DNA from: an uncultured Prevotella sp.
GTDB lineage: Bacteria > Bacteroidota > Bacteroidia > Bacteroidales > Bacteroidaceae
DNA: 61,965 nucleotides
Assembly: GCA_905233985.1 (NCBI GenBank)
Contig: CAJOFA010000010.1
Span: 1-61,965 of the forward strand
Direction: 5' to 3'
Numbering within the stretch: position 1 is the stretch's first letter; every line of letters starts with the position of its first letter. Below are positions 32,191 through 40,791 of the stretch, one piece after another. Both the position numbers and the translations under genes were made by a program. The notes beneath the pieces were generated by a model. That model was not told the origin of the DNA. It saw only the letters and a program-made list of their open reading frames with translations, and searched no databases.

Positions 32191-32796
32191 ATGGATAAAG
32201 TTAGTTATGCATTGGGCTTGGGCATCGGTCACCAGTTGGCGCAGATGGGTGCTCAGGAGCTCGACATCAACGATTTTGCACAAGCCATCAAGGACGTCAT
32301 CGGTGGCAAGGAGCTGAAGTTATCAAACCGTGAGGCGCAGCAGATTGTGCAGGACTATTTTGCAAAGCAGGAACAGAAAATCAACGCCGAGCGTGCCGAG
32401 AAAGGCAAGGCCCACAAGGAGGCCGGTGAGAAATACCTGGCTGAGAATGCCAAGAAAGACGGCGTCATCACGCTGCCCAGCGGCCTGCAGTATCAGGTGC
32501 TGAAGGAAGGTGATGGCAAGAAGCCGACAGCTCACGACAGCGTGACATGCCACTATGAGGGTTTCCTCATTGACGGCACGGTGTTTGACTCCAGCGTGCA
32601 GCGCGGCGAGCCCGCCACGTTCGGTTTGCAGCAAGTAATTGCCGGTTGGACGGAAGGTCTGCAGTTGATGCAAGAGGGTGCCAAGTACCGCTTTTTCATC
32701 CCCTATCGTCTGGCTTACGGCGAAGGCGGTGCCGGTAGCTCTATCCCACCCTACGCTGCCCTTATCTTTGATGTGGAACTCATCAAGGTAGTATAA
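32191..32796 (+). CDS. FKBP-type peptidyl-prolyl isomerase, cytoplasmic form
   Basis: A 201-residue protein without a signal peptide. The N-terminal dimerisation region (MDKVSYALGLGIGHQL...) is followed by a linker rich in Glu/Lys and a C-terminal FKBP domain ([40 protein letters not shown]). It is the first of three tandem FKBP paralogues, each with the same domain order but a different destination: cytoplasm, lipoprotein and periplasm. The role is proline isomerisation and chaperoning. Confidence 0.92.
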   Translation: MDKVSYALGLGIGHQLAQMGAQELDINDFAQAIKDVIGGKELKLSNREAQQIVQDYFAKQEQKINAERAEKGKAHKEAGEKYLAENAKKDGVITLPSGLQYQVLKEGDGKKPTAHDSVTCHYEGFLIDGTVFDSSVQRGEPATFGLQQVIAGWTEGLQLMQEGAKYRFFIPYRLAYGEGGAGSSIPPYAALIFDVELIKVV

Positions 32797-32840
32797 AGAA
32801 CTATCAATAAAATCAACAATAACAACAAAAAAGCAAAACA

Positions 32841-33758
32841 ATGAAAAAGTTAACATTTGTAGCCGCTATGGCTATGGCTGTTGCCACGCTCTCTTCTTGC
32901 GGTAACAGCACTCCGAAGGCAGACCTGCAGAACGAAATTGATACCGTCAGCTATGCCATCGGTATGACAAACTCACAGGGTCTGAAAGATTATCTCGCCA
33001 CTACAATGGGTGTTGATACCACTTACATGGACGAATTCATCAAGGGTTTGAACGAGGGTATCAATATTGGTGATGACAAGAAAATGGTTGCCTACTACTC
33101 AGGTATCCAGATTGGTCAGCAGGTTAGCAACCAGATGGTGTCAACCATTGAGCAGCAACTGTTTGGTCAGGACTCTACGCAGCATCTTTCCATGAAGAAC
33201 TTTATGGCTGGCTTTATTGCCGGTACTACAGGTAAGAATGGTATCATGGGCATGGAGCAGGCTCAGATTCTGGGTCAGACAAAGACAGAGGCTATCAAGT
33301 CTAAGACTATCGAGAAGGAGTATGGTCCCAACAAGGAAGCTGGTGAGAAGTGGCTGGCCGAGAACGCCAAGAAGGAAGGCGTGAAGACCGTCGATGTTGA
33401 GGTAACGATGGACAATGGCAAGAAGGTTAAGTCGTTCATTCAGTACAAAGTGCTGAAGGAAGGTTCCGGCGCCATCCCCGCCGACACCTCTATGGTGAAG
33501 GTTAACTACGAGGGTAAGCTGATTGACGGTACTGTGTTTGACAGCTCTTACAAGCGCGGCGAAGCTGCCGAGATGTACGTCAACCGCGTCATCAAAGGCT
33601 GGTCGGAGATTCTCACCCGTATGCCCGTTGGTTCTGAGTGGGAGGTTTACATCCCGCAGGAGCTGGCTTACGGCGAACGCCAGGCCGGATCACAAATCAA
33701 GCCTTTCTCTGCTCTGATTTTCAAGATTCAGCTCATTGAAATCATGAAGAAAAAGTAA
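32841..33758 (+). CDS. FKBP-type peptidyl-prolyl isomerase lipoprotein
   Basis: A 305-residue lipoprotein ([20 protein letters not shown]; lipidated Cys20). An N-terminal FKBP_N-like dimerisation region ([20 protein letters not shown]) is followed by a long helix and an FKBP domain ([38 protein letters not shown]). It is longer than the first paralogue because of an expanded N-terminal region. It lies 44 bases downstream of that gene. It probably assists folding at the inner leaflet of the outer membrane. Confidence 0.92.
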   Translation: MKKLTFVAAMAMAVATLSSCGNSTPKADLQNEIDTVSYAIGMTNSQGLKDYLATTMGVDTTYMDEFIKGLNEGINIGDDKKMVAYYSGIQIGQQVSNQMVSTIEQQLFGQDSTQHLSMKNFMAGFIAGTTGKNGIMGMEQAQILGQTKTEAIKSKTIEKEYGPNKEAGEKWLAENAKKEGVKTVDVEVTMDNGKKVKSFIQYKVLKEGSGAIPADTSMVKVNYEGKLIDGTVFDSSYKRGEAAEMYVNRVIKGWSEILTRMPVGSEWEVYIPQELAYGERQAGSQIKPFSALIFKIQLIEIMKKK

Positions 33759-33763
33759 TCAAG

Positions 33764-34735
33764 ATGAAGAAAAACATCATCCTTATGGCACTCATCCTCA
33801 TGGTGAGTGCCACTTTTAATCAAGTCAAGGCACAGGACCCCATCGTCACGCGAAGCGACAGCATCAGTTATTCTGCTGGTATGAGCTTCACACAAGGTCT
33901 GCTGCCGTTCCTCGTTCAGTCGGGTGTTGACACCACTTACATGGACGAATTCGTGAGGGGCTTCCAAGAGTATATCAAAAAGGCTGACGACCCGAAGTTC
34001 AAGGCTTTTGCCGCAGGCTATAACATCGCCAACCAAGTAAAGGACCGTATGCTGCCCGACGTATCGGGACGCTTCGAGGGCACCATCGACACGATTGAGC
34101 CCGAGGTGTTCTACCGCGGCTTCGTGGACGGTGTCAACAAGGACACCACCGTCTTCAAGAGCATCGACGGTGCCGGTGCCTTCTACAAAGTCAGCTTGAA
34201 CGAGGACATTGAGGAGAAAAACGAACGCCTCTATGGTCCCAACCGTGAGGCAGGCCGCCGCTTCCTCGCTGAGAACGCCAACGACACGAGTGTCGTCGTG
34301 CTACCCAGCGGACTGCAGTACCGCGTGCTGACTGCCGGAACGGGCTACATCCCCAAGGCTACCGAGACGGTCAAGGTTCACTACGAAGGTCGTCTGGTTG
34401 ACGGCACCGTATTCGACTCTTCAAGACGTCACGGCGACCAGCCCGCTTCTTTCCGTGCTAATCAAGTCATCAAGGGATGGACCGAAGCGCTCACCCGTAT
34501 GCCCGTTGGCAGCAAGTGGCAGCTCTACATCCCCTATGAGTTGGCTTACGGCGACAAGGAACAGGGACAAATCAAGCCTTACTCGATGCTGATTTTCGAT
34601 GTCGAACTGATTGACATCGCTGAACGGCCGAAGGTGGCTCCTGTTACTACTCCTACTGCTCCTAAAAAGGAGGTAAAGAAGCCGGCGACAACCAAAAAGG
34701 AGGAGAAAAAGCCCGCAAAGAAGAAGAAAAAGTAA
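33764..34735 (+). CDS. Periplasmic FKBP-type isomerase with basic Lys/Pro tail
   Basis: A 323-residue protein with a signal peptide ending near VKAQ. The DSISYSAGMSFTQGLLPF segment parallels its neighbours, and the FKBP domain has [20 protein letters not shown] and IPYELAYGDKEQGQIKP. The last about 35 residues are a lysine/proline-rich low-complexity tail (KKEVKKPATTKKEEKKPA), absent from the two paralogues, which could bind acidic surfaces. It starts 5 bases after the lipoprotein gene. Confidence 0.9.
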   Translation: MKKNIILMALILMVSATFNQVKAQDPIVTRSDSISYSAGMSFTQGLLPFLVQSGVDTTYMDEFVRGFQEYIKKADDPKFKAFAAGYNIANQVKDRMLPDVSGRFEGTIDTIEPEVFYRGFVDGVNKDTTVFKSIDGAGAFYKVSLNEDIEEKNERLYGPNREAGRRFLAENANDTSVVVLPSGLQYRVLTAGTGYIPKATETVKVHYEGRLVDGTVFDSSRRHGDQPASFRANQVIKGWTEALTRMPVGSKWQLYIPYELAYGDKEQGQIKPYSMLIFDVELIDIAERPKVAPVTTPTAPKKEVKKPATTKKEEKKPAKKKKK

Positions 34736-34796
34736 ATTTTTGAACGAAAAATAACTTTTTTCTTTACAAATTGTTGTCCATATTAATATTTTTGCT

Positions 34797-34829
34797 TACT
34801 TTTGCTACACCAATAGCAAATTGGCAAAA
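34797..34829 (+). promoter_or_regulatory. Lrp-type gene promoter overlapped by a nested palindrome
   Basis: TACTTTTGC (34797-34805) is the -7 element. TTTTGC (34800-34805) pairs with GCAAAA (34824-34829), and CCAAT (34810-34814) with ATTGG (34820-34824). A dyad covering the promoter and start region just before an Lrp gene is a natural autoregulatory operator; this is inferred. Confidence 0.55.
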
Positions 34830-34837
34830 GTATTGAT

Positions 34838-35299
34838 ATGGACAAAATTGATAATTTAGACAAAAAGATACTGAGCATTCTCTCCAAGAATGCCCGTATC
34901 CCGTTCAAGGACGTGGCTGCTGAGTGCGGCGTCTCACGTGCTGCAATTCACCAGCGTGTTCAACATCTCATTGACGGCGACGTCATCATGGGCAGCGGGT
35001 TTGACGTGAACCCCAAGAGTCTCGGCTACTCCACCTGTACCTATGTAGGCATCACCCTCGAACGCGGTAGCATGTACCGCAACGTGGTGGAGCGGTTGCG
35101 CCACATTCCCGAAATCGTGGAGTGTCACTTCACTACCGGACCGTACACCATGCTCGTGAAGCTCTATGCACGCGACAACGAACAGCTGATGGAACTGCTT
35201 AACGGACAGTTGCAGGACATCCCTGGCGTCGTGGCTACCGAGACGCTCATCTCGCTCGAACAGAGTATCAAGCGCGAGATAGACGTGCAAGTGGACTGA
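34838..35299 (+). CDS. Lrp/AsnC-family transcriptional regulator
   Basis: A 153-residue regulator. The N-terminal winged helix (DNLDKKILSILSKNARIPFK, AECGVSRAAIHQRVQHL) binds DNA. The C-terminal RAM domain (YVGITLERGSMYRN, VVATETLISLEQ) senses an amino acid or other small ligand and mediates oligomerisation. It is followed 37 bases later by the C26-M19 peptidase gene, so peptide or amino-acid catabolism may be its target. Confidence 0.92.
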   Translation: MDKIDNLDKKILSILSKNARIPFKDVAAECGVSRAAIHQRVQHLIDGDVIMGSGFDVNPKSLGYSTCTYVGITLERGSMYRNVVERLRHIPEIVECHFTTGPYTMLVKLYARDNEQLMELLNGQLQDIPGVVATETLISLEQSIKREIDVQVD

Positions 35300-35308
35300 T
35301 TCTTGTAA

Positions 35309-35336
35309 GAAGTTTAGGAGTATAGGAGTTTTGAAG
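35309..35336 (+). repeat. Word spacer before the C26-M19 gene
   Basis: AGAAGTTTAGGAGTATAGGA then GTTTTGAAG: two AGGAG-containing words, which can also serve as ribosome-binding sequence for the ATG at 35337. Confidence 0.35.
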
Positions 35337-37109
35337 ATGAATAGATTTGACTGGCAGTCGCGGCTTACTGAGGTTTACGCGACATTCCCCGAAGCCAAGC
35401 GCAAACCCGTCATTGGCATCACGGGCAACTATGCGGAGCCCGAGTGCAAGCTGAGCGAGGCTTATTACAAGTCGGTGCTACGCGCCGGCGGAGTACCTGT
35501 TGTCATTCCGCCGCTTGATGACACCGATGCCATCATCAACACCCTCGAACACATTGACGGACTCCTGCTCAGCGGCGGTGCCGACTATAACCCGCTCTAT
35601 GCTGATGAACAGCCTGTACCACAGTTAGGCAATGTCAACGCCGAGCGCGACCTGCCCGAGCTGCTCATCACACAACTGGCCTATAACCGTCAGATTCCGA
35701 TACTCGGCATCTGCCGCGGCATCCAGACACTCGCTATGGCACTGGACGGAAAAGTGGCACAGGATATTTATGAGGGAAGGAGCAAGGAACAAGGGGCAAG
35801 TGTCATCAAGCACTCGCAGAGTGCACGCCGCTCTGAGCCGACGCACAGCGTTATCATTGAGCCCGATTCTATCCTATCCAGCATCTATCAGGACACGACG
35901 CTCTACGTCAACTCCTTCCACCATCAGGCGGTGAGCGATGCAGGACCGCGCTTCCGTATTACAGCCAAAGCTCCCGACGGCGTCATTGAGGCGATAGAGA
36001 GCCGTGAGTTCAAAAGCATCATGGGCGTACAGTGGCATCCCGAGGAACTTGAAGAAGGTCTGCCGCTCTTCGAGTGGCTCGTCAAACAGGCTGCACACTA
36101 CCGCGAAGCCTGTGAGCTGCATAGCCGGACGCTGACGCTCGACACCCATTGCGACACGCCGATGTTCTTCCCCAAGGGTGTTGACTTCGGCAGCCGAGAC
36201 CCGCAGATTCTCGTTGACCTGCACAAGATGACCGAGGGCCGACAGGATGCCACCATCATGGTCGCCTACCTGCCACAGCCGAAGTTGGGTGAGACTTTCT
36301 CGTCAAAGGTCGCCTTTGACGTCAATGGACCTACGGAGTATGCCGATCTCATCTTCGACAAGATAGAGGCCATCGTCGAGCGCAACAAGAACTATCTCAG
36401 CATCGCCCGCACACCCTCCGACCTCTATGAGGACAAGCGCAAGGGACGCAAGAGCATCATGCTCGGCATTGAGAACGCCTTGGCGCTCAACGGCAACCTG
36501 CAGAACCTGAAGCATTTTGCACAGCGCGGCGTCGTCTATATCACACTCTGCCATAACGGGGATAATGACGTCTGCGACTCTGCCAAAGGCTGCAACACAC
36601 ACAACGGACTGTCGATGTTCGGCGAACAGGTGGTTCGTGAGATGAACCGTCTGGGACTGATGGTTGACCTGAGCCACGGCGGTGAGCGTAGCTTCTACGA
36701 CACCCTCGACATCTCCACACAACCCATCGTCTGCTCACACAGCAGCTGCCGCGCCCTGTGCGACCATCCGCGTAACCTCACCGATGAGCAGATGCGCGCC
36801 TTGGCCGAGCATGGCGGCGTCATGCAGGTGACGCTCTATCCTGGTTTCCTGCGCAAGGAGCAGGAAGCTACGGTACTTGACGCACTGGCTCACCTTGACC
36901 ATGCTGTCAAAGTGATGGGCATCGACCATGTGGGGTTAGGTACCGACTTCGACGGTGACGGTGGTGTGCGTGGCCTCGCCAACGCAGCAGAGCTGATCAA
37001 CTTCACCCGTATGCTTCTCGCGCGTCACTACGCAGAACGTGACATTCAGAAGATATGGGGCGGTAACTTCCTCCGCGTCATGTCACAGGTACAGGCTGCC
37101 CGTCAGTAA
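35337..37109 (+). CDS. Fusion of C26 class I glutamine amidotransferase-like hydrolase and M19 membrane dipeptidase
   Basis: A 590-residue protein with two enzymes in line. Residues about 20-260 are a gamma-glutamyl hydrolase/PuuD-like domain: GITGNY, LLLSGGADYNP, the nucleophile Cys in ILGICRGIQTLAM, and VQWHPE with His/Glu. Residues about 275-585 are a renal-dipeptidase-like M19 domain: LDTHCDTP (HxD metal ligands), GIENALAL, LSHGG, SHSSCRALCDHPRNL and DHVGLGTDFDG. It may remove a gamma-glutamyl group and then split the remaining dipeptide. No signal peptide is seen. A TTG 6 bases upstream is rejected as the start. A wordy repeat follows the C26 Cys motif. Confidence 0.9.
   Translation: MNRFDWQSRLTEVYATFPEAKRKPVIGITGNYAEPECKLSEAYYKSVLRAGGVPVVIPPLDDTDAIINTLEHIDGLLLSGGADYNPLYADEQPVPQLGNVNAERDLPELLITQLAYNRQIPILGICRGIQTLAMALDGKVAQDIYEGRSKEQGASVIKHSQSARRSEPTHSVIIEPDSILSSIYQDTTLYVNSFHHQAVSDAGPRFRITAKAPDGVIEAIESREFKSIMGVQWHPEELEEGLPLFEWLVKQAAHYREACELHSRTLTLDTHCDTPMFFPKGVDFGSRDPQILVDLHKMTEGRQDATIMVAYLPQPKLGETFSSKVAFDVNGPTEYADLIFDKIEAIVERNKNYLSIARTPSDLYEDKRKGRKSIMLGIENALALNGNLQNLKHFAQRGVVYITLCHNGDNDVCDSAKGCNTHNGLSMFGEQVVREMNRLGLMVDLSHGGERSFYDTLDISTQPIVCSHSSCRALCDHPRNLTDEQMRALAEHGGVMQVTLYPGFLRKEQEATVLDALAHLDHAVKVMGIDHVGLGTDFDGDGGVRGLANAAELINFTRMLLARHYAERDIQKIWGGNFLRVMSQVQAARQ
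35774..35800 (+). repeat. In-frame word repeat in the C26-M19 gene
   Basis: GGGAAGGAGCAAGGAACAAG then GGGCAAG. The 15-mer AAGGAACAAGGGGCA is identical to the cysS insert. It encodes GRSKEQGAS within the amidotransferase domain, in the stretch between QDIY and IKHSQ. Confidence 0.65.
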
Positions 37110-37151
37110 TTACCGACCTGCCATCTCCATACCTATTATATATACGCGCGC

Positions 37152-38195
37152 GTGAGGACGAATAAACAATCGAAACGACTCTGTCTGCTTCTGTTGCTGT
37201 TGGTAATAGGAAGCGGATTATATGCGCAGCCAACAGAACAGACGACGTTCTGGTTGGGTGCTGACATCAGCGGCACGACGGAACTGGAGGCTTACGGCGG
37301 ACAGTTATACAACGCCGCCGGTGAGCCGCGTGAGAATACGGCCCTGATGAAAGAGTTGGGACTGAATGCCGTTCGTCTGCGCGTGTGGGTGAATCCGAAG
37401 AGAAGCTTCAGCTCACCCCAGGATGTGCTGACGATGGCACGGCGCGCCAAAGCAAACGGTATGGCATTGATGATTGACTTCCACTACAGCGACTGGTGGG
37501 CAGACCCCGGTCAGCAGAACATCCCCGAGGCATGGAAGGATATGACCTGCGCCGAGATGCAGCAGGCATTGGCAGCACACACACGTTCCACGCTGCAACT
37601 GCTGAAGGATGACGGTATTAACGTCAGCTGGGTGCAGGTGGGCAATGAGACGTCCAACGGTTTCTTGTGGCCCGTGGGCCGTGCCAGTGAGAACATGGCA
37701 CAGTATGCCGCCTTGACGCAAGCAGGCTACGACGCAGTAAAAGCTGTTTACCCCGAGGCGAAGGTCATCGTTCACTTAGACCAGGCTCGCGACCCTCACC
37801 GTTATGACTTTATTTTCGATGGCCTTCGGGCGAACGGTGCGAAGTGGGACATCATCGGCATGAGCGTCTATCCCCACTGGGACCGTCGCGGCGGCAAGGA
37901 GACGACTGACAGCGGGACGCTGACACATGCCATAGAGAACATGCAACGCGTCGTCAAGAAATACGGCACGCCGGTCATGGTGGTGGAGACAGGCTACGAG
38001 GTACGCCGCCCGGCACAGGGAAAATGGTTTATCAGCGAACTGATACGCCAATGCCGCGCCATGAACGGACAATGTCTTGGCGTGTTCTACTGGGCCCCCG
38101 AACTGGAGCATCATTATCCGTTGGGAGCTTTCCGTGACGGTCGCCCCACAGCTATCATGGAAGCCTTCACAGAGGCCTCAACGAAAAAAAATTGA
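37152..38195 (+). CDS. GH53 endo-beta-1,4-galactanase
   Basis: A 347-residue secreted enzyme hydrolysing beta-1,4-galactan side chains of pectin or arabinogalactan. It has a GTG start with signal peptide LCLLLLLLVIGSGLYAQ. GADISGTTELEAYGG, NAVRLRVWVNP, the acid/base Glu in WVQVGNETS and the nucleophile Glu in MVVETGYEV are the GH53 marks. Length suits a single-domain enzyme. It follows the C26-M19 gene by 42 bases; no SusC/SusD pair is nearby. A GH36 alpha-galactosidase lies 5 kb away on the other strand. Confidence 0.9.
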   Translation: MRTNKQSKRLCLLLLLLVIGSGLYAQPTEQTTFWLGADISGTTELEAYGGQLYNAAGEPRENTALMKELGLNAVRLRVWVNPKRSFSSPQDVLTMARRAKANGMALMIDFHYSDWWADPGQQNIPEAWKDMTCAEMQQALAAHTRSTLQLLKDDGINVSWVQVGNETSNGFLWPVGRASENMAQYAALTQAGYDAVKAVYPEAKVIVHLDQARDPHRYDFIFDGLRANGAKWDIIGMSVYPHWDRRGGKETTDSGTLTHAIENMQRVVKKYGTPVMVVETGYEVRRPAQGKWFISELIRQCRAMNGQCLGVFYWAPELEHHYPLGAFRDGRPTAIMEAFTEASTKKN

Positions 38196-38226
38196 CGCAA
38201 AGTGTGTGATTTAGGAAAAAATTGCT

Positions 38227-38235
38227 TATCTTTGC
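38227..38235 (+). promoter_or_regulatory. -7 element of the tat operon
   Basis: TATCTTTGC, 31 bases before the tatA ATG at 38267. Confidence 0.65.
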
Positions 38236-38266
38236 CACATAAAACAACTTAAAACAAAATAGACTT

Positions 38267-38464
38267 ATGTTTGGACTTGGTGGATGGGAGATTCTGATTA
38301 TCGCGCTGTTAGTCCTGCTGCTGTTCGGCGGCAAGAAGATTCCTGAGCTCATGCAGGGCCTCGGCAAAGGGGTCAAGAGCTTCAAGGACGGCATGAACGG
38401 CGTGGAGAATAAGCCCACAGAAGAAACAAAGGAGGAAACGAAAAAGGAAGAGACGAATGTCTGA
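38267..38464 (+). CDS. tatA: Sec-independent translocase subunit TatA
   Basis: A 65-residue protein. One N-terminal membrane helix ([20 protein letters not shown], with the FGxxxxPE-like FGGKKIPEL hinge) is followed by an amphipathic helix and a charged tail. It forms the pore-like complex for folded twin-arginine substrates. It overlaps tatC by 8 bases and leads a five-gene operon that encodes likely Tat cargo. Confidence 0.93.
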   Translation: MFGLGGWEILIIALLVLLLFGGKKIPELMQGLGKGVKSFKDGMNGVENKPTEETKEETKKEETNV

Positions 38465-39251
38465 CGACGCAGGAAAGACGGCCACGTTCTGGGAACATCT
38501 GGACGAGTTACGGTCGTGCCTCGTGCGCATTGTCGTTGTCACGGCCGTCGCCATGATTGTTGCATTTTGTCTGAAGGAGTGGCTGTTTGCCGTCATCCTA
38601 GCTCCGGCATACGATGACTTCATCAGCTATCGGTTCTTTGGCTTTCTGCCTATCTTCCCCGAAGCAGCAGAGAGAGGTCGTAGCGGCCTCCACCTCATCA
38701 ATACCGGTTTGACGGAGCAGTTCATGATGCACATGAAGGCATCTTTCTATGCCGGACTGTTGGCGGTGATGCCCTATATACTGTACGTGCTGTTCGGCTT
38801 CATCGCTCCAGGACTCTACGACCGCGAACGGCGCTATGCCGTCAGAGTGGTCGGCAGCGGCTACCTGATGTTCATGGTGGGTACGGTCGTCAACTATTTG
38901 ATTATCTTTCCGTTGACCGTACGTTTCCTCGGGACCTATCAGGTCAGCCCGGACATCGAAAACATGCTTACCCTCGAATCGTATATGGATACGCTCGTCA
39001 TGATGAACCTCGTGATGGGCATCGTGTTCGAGTTGCCCGTGGTGTGCTGGCTGTTAGCTGCCATGGGAGCACTTAGGGCCGAGTGGATGGCACGCTATCG
39101 CCGCCATGCTATCGTAGCCATCGTTGTGATTGCAGCCATCATCACACCGACAGGCGATGCCTTTACCCTCGCTGTCGTATCGCTGCCTATCTGGTTGCTT
39201 TACGAACTGAGCATTTGGATTGTCAAGAAAACATCATCAAAGACTAAATAA
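38457..39251 (+). CDS. tatC: Sec-independent translocase subunit TatC
   Basis: A 264-residue six-helix membrane protein. [20 protein letters not shown] is the conserved N-terminal segment, and [19 protein letters not shown] and [14 protein letters not shown] are typical later segments. It recognises the twin-arginine signal. The gene overlaps tatA and ends 5 bases before the Fe/S gene. There is no separate tatB, consistent with a minimal TatAC system. Confidence 0.94.
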   Translation: MSDDAGKTATFWEHLDELRSCLVRIVVVTAVAMIVAFCLKEWLFAVILAPAYDDFISYRFFGFLPIFPEAAERGRSGLHLINTGLTEQFMMHMKASFYAGLLAVMPYILYVLFGFIAPGLYDRERRYAVRVVGSGYLMFMVGTVVNYLIIFPLTVRFLGTYQVSPDIENMLTLESYMDTLVMMNLVMGIVFELPVVCWLLAAMGALRAEWMARYRRHAIVAIVVIAAIITPTGDAFTLAVVSLPIWLLYELSIWIVKKTSSKTK

Positions 39252-39256
39252 GACCT

Positions 39257-40759
39257 ATGTTAAGAAAGATTCGTATTACACTCGCCACCGTGATGTTCAT
39301 TGCCATCACGTGGCTGTTCCTTGACTTCACGGGAACGGCCCATCATTGGGTGAGCTGGTCCCCGAAGCTGCAGTTTTTAGAGGCACTGCTGGCAGGTAAT
39401 GCTATTGTCGTGGTAGTGCTGTCGGTACTGACGCTTATCTTCGGCCGTATCTACTGCTCCGTCATTTGTCCGCTGGGCATCATGCAGGACATCATCGGTT
39501 GGTTCGGCAAAAAGGCGAAGAAAAACCGCTACTCCTATTCCAAGGCGATGTCATGGCTACGCTATCCCTTGCTTGCCTTATTCATTGTGGCTCATGTGGC
39601 AGGACTGGCTGTTGTAGTGCAGCTGTTGGCCCCCTACTCCACCTTCGGCATCATTGCCACAAACCTGCTGCAGCCTGTCTATGTAGCAGGCAACAACGTG
39701 TTGGCAGCCATTGCCGAGAGTGCCGACAGCTTCCTCTTCTATCATCAGGACGTGTGGCTACGCTCCGTGTCGTCGCTGGTCATTGCCGCCGTCATGCTCG
39801 TCATCCTCTTTGTGCTGGCTTGGCGTAATGGGCGCACCTTCTGCAACACCATCTGTCCGATAGGTACACTCCTCAGTTTCCTGAGCCGCTTCTCGTTCCT
39901 GAAGATACACTTCGACAAAGACAAGTGCCGCAATTGCTCGCTCTGCTCGAAGAACTGCAAGGCCGCCTGCATCGACTATAAGAACCATACCGTCGATTAC
40001 TCACGCTGCGTCGTCTGTGGCAACTGCATCGAGAGCTGTAAGTTCGGAGCGCTGAAGTATAGTAGGGCTCGTGGAGCCAATAAGACTCATGAGGCCCATG
40101 AGGCCCATAAGCCCCAGGCTCCTGTTGATTCCGGGCGCCGCTCGTTCCTCATTGGCACGGCGCTGGCATCGACGGCAGTCATGGCACAGAAGAAAGAGAA
40201 GATGCTGGACGGCGGACTGGCAGCCATTGCCGAGCGCGTCATCCCCGAACGCCAGACGAAGCTGACGCCCCCGGGGTCGCTGTCGGCACAGCACATGGCT
40301 CATAACTGCACGGGCTGTCAGCTCTGCGTCACAGAGTGTCCCAATCAGGTATTGCGCCCGTCAACCGACCTGCTGACCCTGATGCAGCCCGTCATGTCGT
40401 ATGAGCGTGGCTATTGCCGTCCGGAGTGTACGCGCTGTTCCAAGGTATGTCCGGCAGGAGCCATCAAGCCTATTACGCCCATTGACAAGAGCAGCATACA
40501 GATAGGCCATGCCGTATGGATCAAGCAGAACTGCGTGGCTGTCAACGATGACGTACCGTGCGGCAACTGCGCCCGCCACTGTCCCACAGGAGCCATTGAG
40601 ATGGTACCGCTCGACCAGGACGATGCCGACTCACCACTCATTCCCGCTATCAACGAAAACATCTGTATCGGCTGTGGTGCCTGCGAGCATCTCTGTCCCG
40701 GCAAGGACGGACAGACCGCTATCATGGTCGAAGGACACGAGGTACACAAGGAAATTTGA
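39257..40759 (+). CDS. NapH/NapG-like polyferredoxin fusion with internal twin-arginine motif
   Basis: A 500-residue protein. Residues 1-215 hold four or five membrane helices with two CxxxCP motifs (Cys67/71 and Cys196/200), as in NapH/YccM-like proteins. Residues 220-262 bind two [4Fe-4S] clusters. Residues 291-310 (DSGRRSFLIGTALASTAVMA) look like an internal Tat signal. Residues 350-490 carry about four more cluster motifs, as in NapG. It probably moves electrons between the quinone pool and periplasmic partners. The linker before the twin arginine is a word repeat. Upstream tatA-tatC suggest a dedicated exporter. Confidence 0.85.
   Translation: MLRKIRITLATVMFIAITWLFLDFTGTAHHWVSWSPKLQFLEALLAGNAIVVVVLSVLTLIFGRIYCSVICPLGIMQDIIGWFGKKAKKNRYSYSKAMSWLRYPLLALFIVAHVAGLAVVVQLLAPYSTFGIIATNLLQPVYVAGNNVLAAIAESADSFLFYHQDVWLRSVSSLVIAAVMLVILFVLAWRNGRTFCNTICPIGTLLSFLSRFSFLKIHFDKDKCRNCSLCSKNCKAACIDYKNHTVDYSRCVVCGNCIESCKFGALKYSRARGANKTHEAHEAHKPQAPVDSGRRSFLIGTALASTAVMAQKKEKMLDGGLAAIAERVIPERQTKLTPPGSLSAQHMAHNCTGCQLCVTECPNQVLRPSTDLLTLMQPVMSYERGYCRPECTRCSKVCPAGAIKPITPIDKSSIQIGHAVWIKQNCVAVNDDVPCGNCARHCPTGAIEMVPLDQDDADSPLIPAINENICIGCGACEHLCPGKDGQTAIMVEGHEVHKEI
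40064..40122 (+). repeat. In-frame word repeat in the Fe/S protein linker
   Basis: GGGCTCGTGGAGCCAATAAG, then ACTCATGAGGCCCATGAG, then GCCCATAAGCCCC. It encodes ARGANKTHEAHEAHKPQ. Its reverse complement matches the intergenic word at 4291-4330. Confidence 0.65.
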
Positions 40760-40786
40760 AGTTTAAAGTTTGAAATTTGAAGTTTA
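40753..40786 (+). repeat. TTTGAAG-type junction word
   Basis: AATTTGAAGTTTAAAG then TTTGAAATTTGAAGTTT. The stop codon of the Fe/S gene (TGA, 40757-40759) lies in the first unit. Similar words occur at 57562-57624 and 58688-58742. Confidence 0.65.
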
Positions 40787-40791
40787 GAGAC

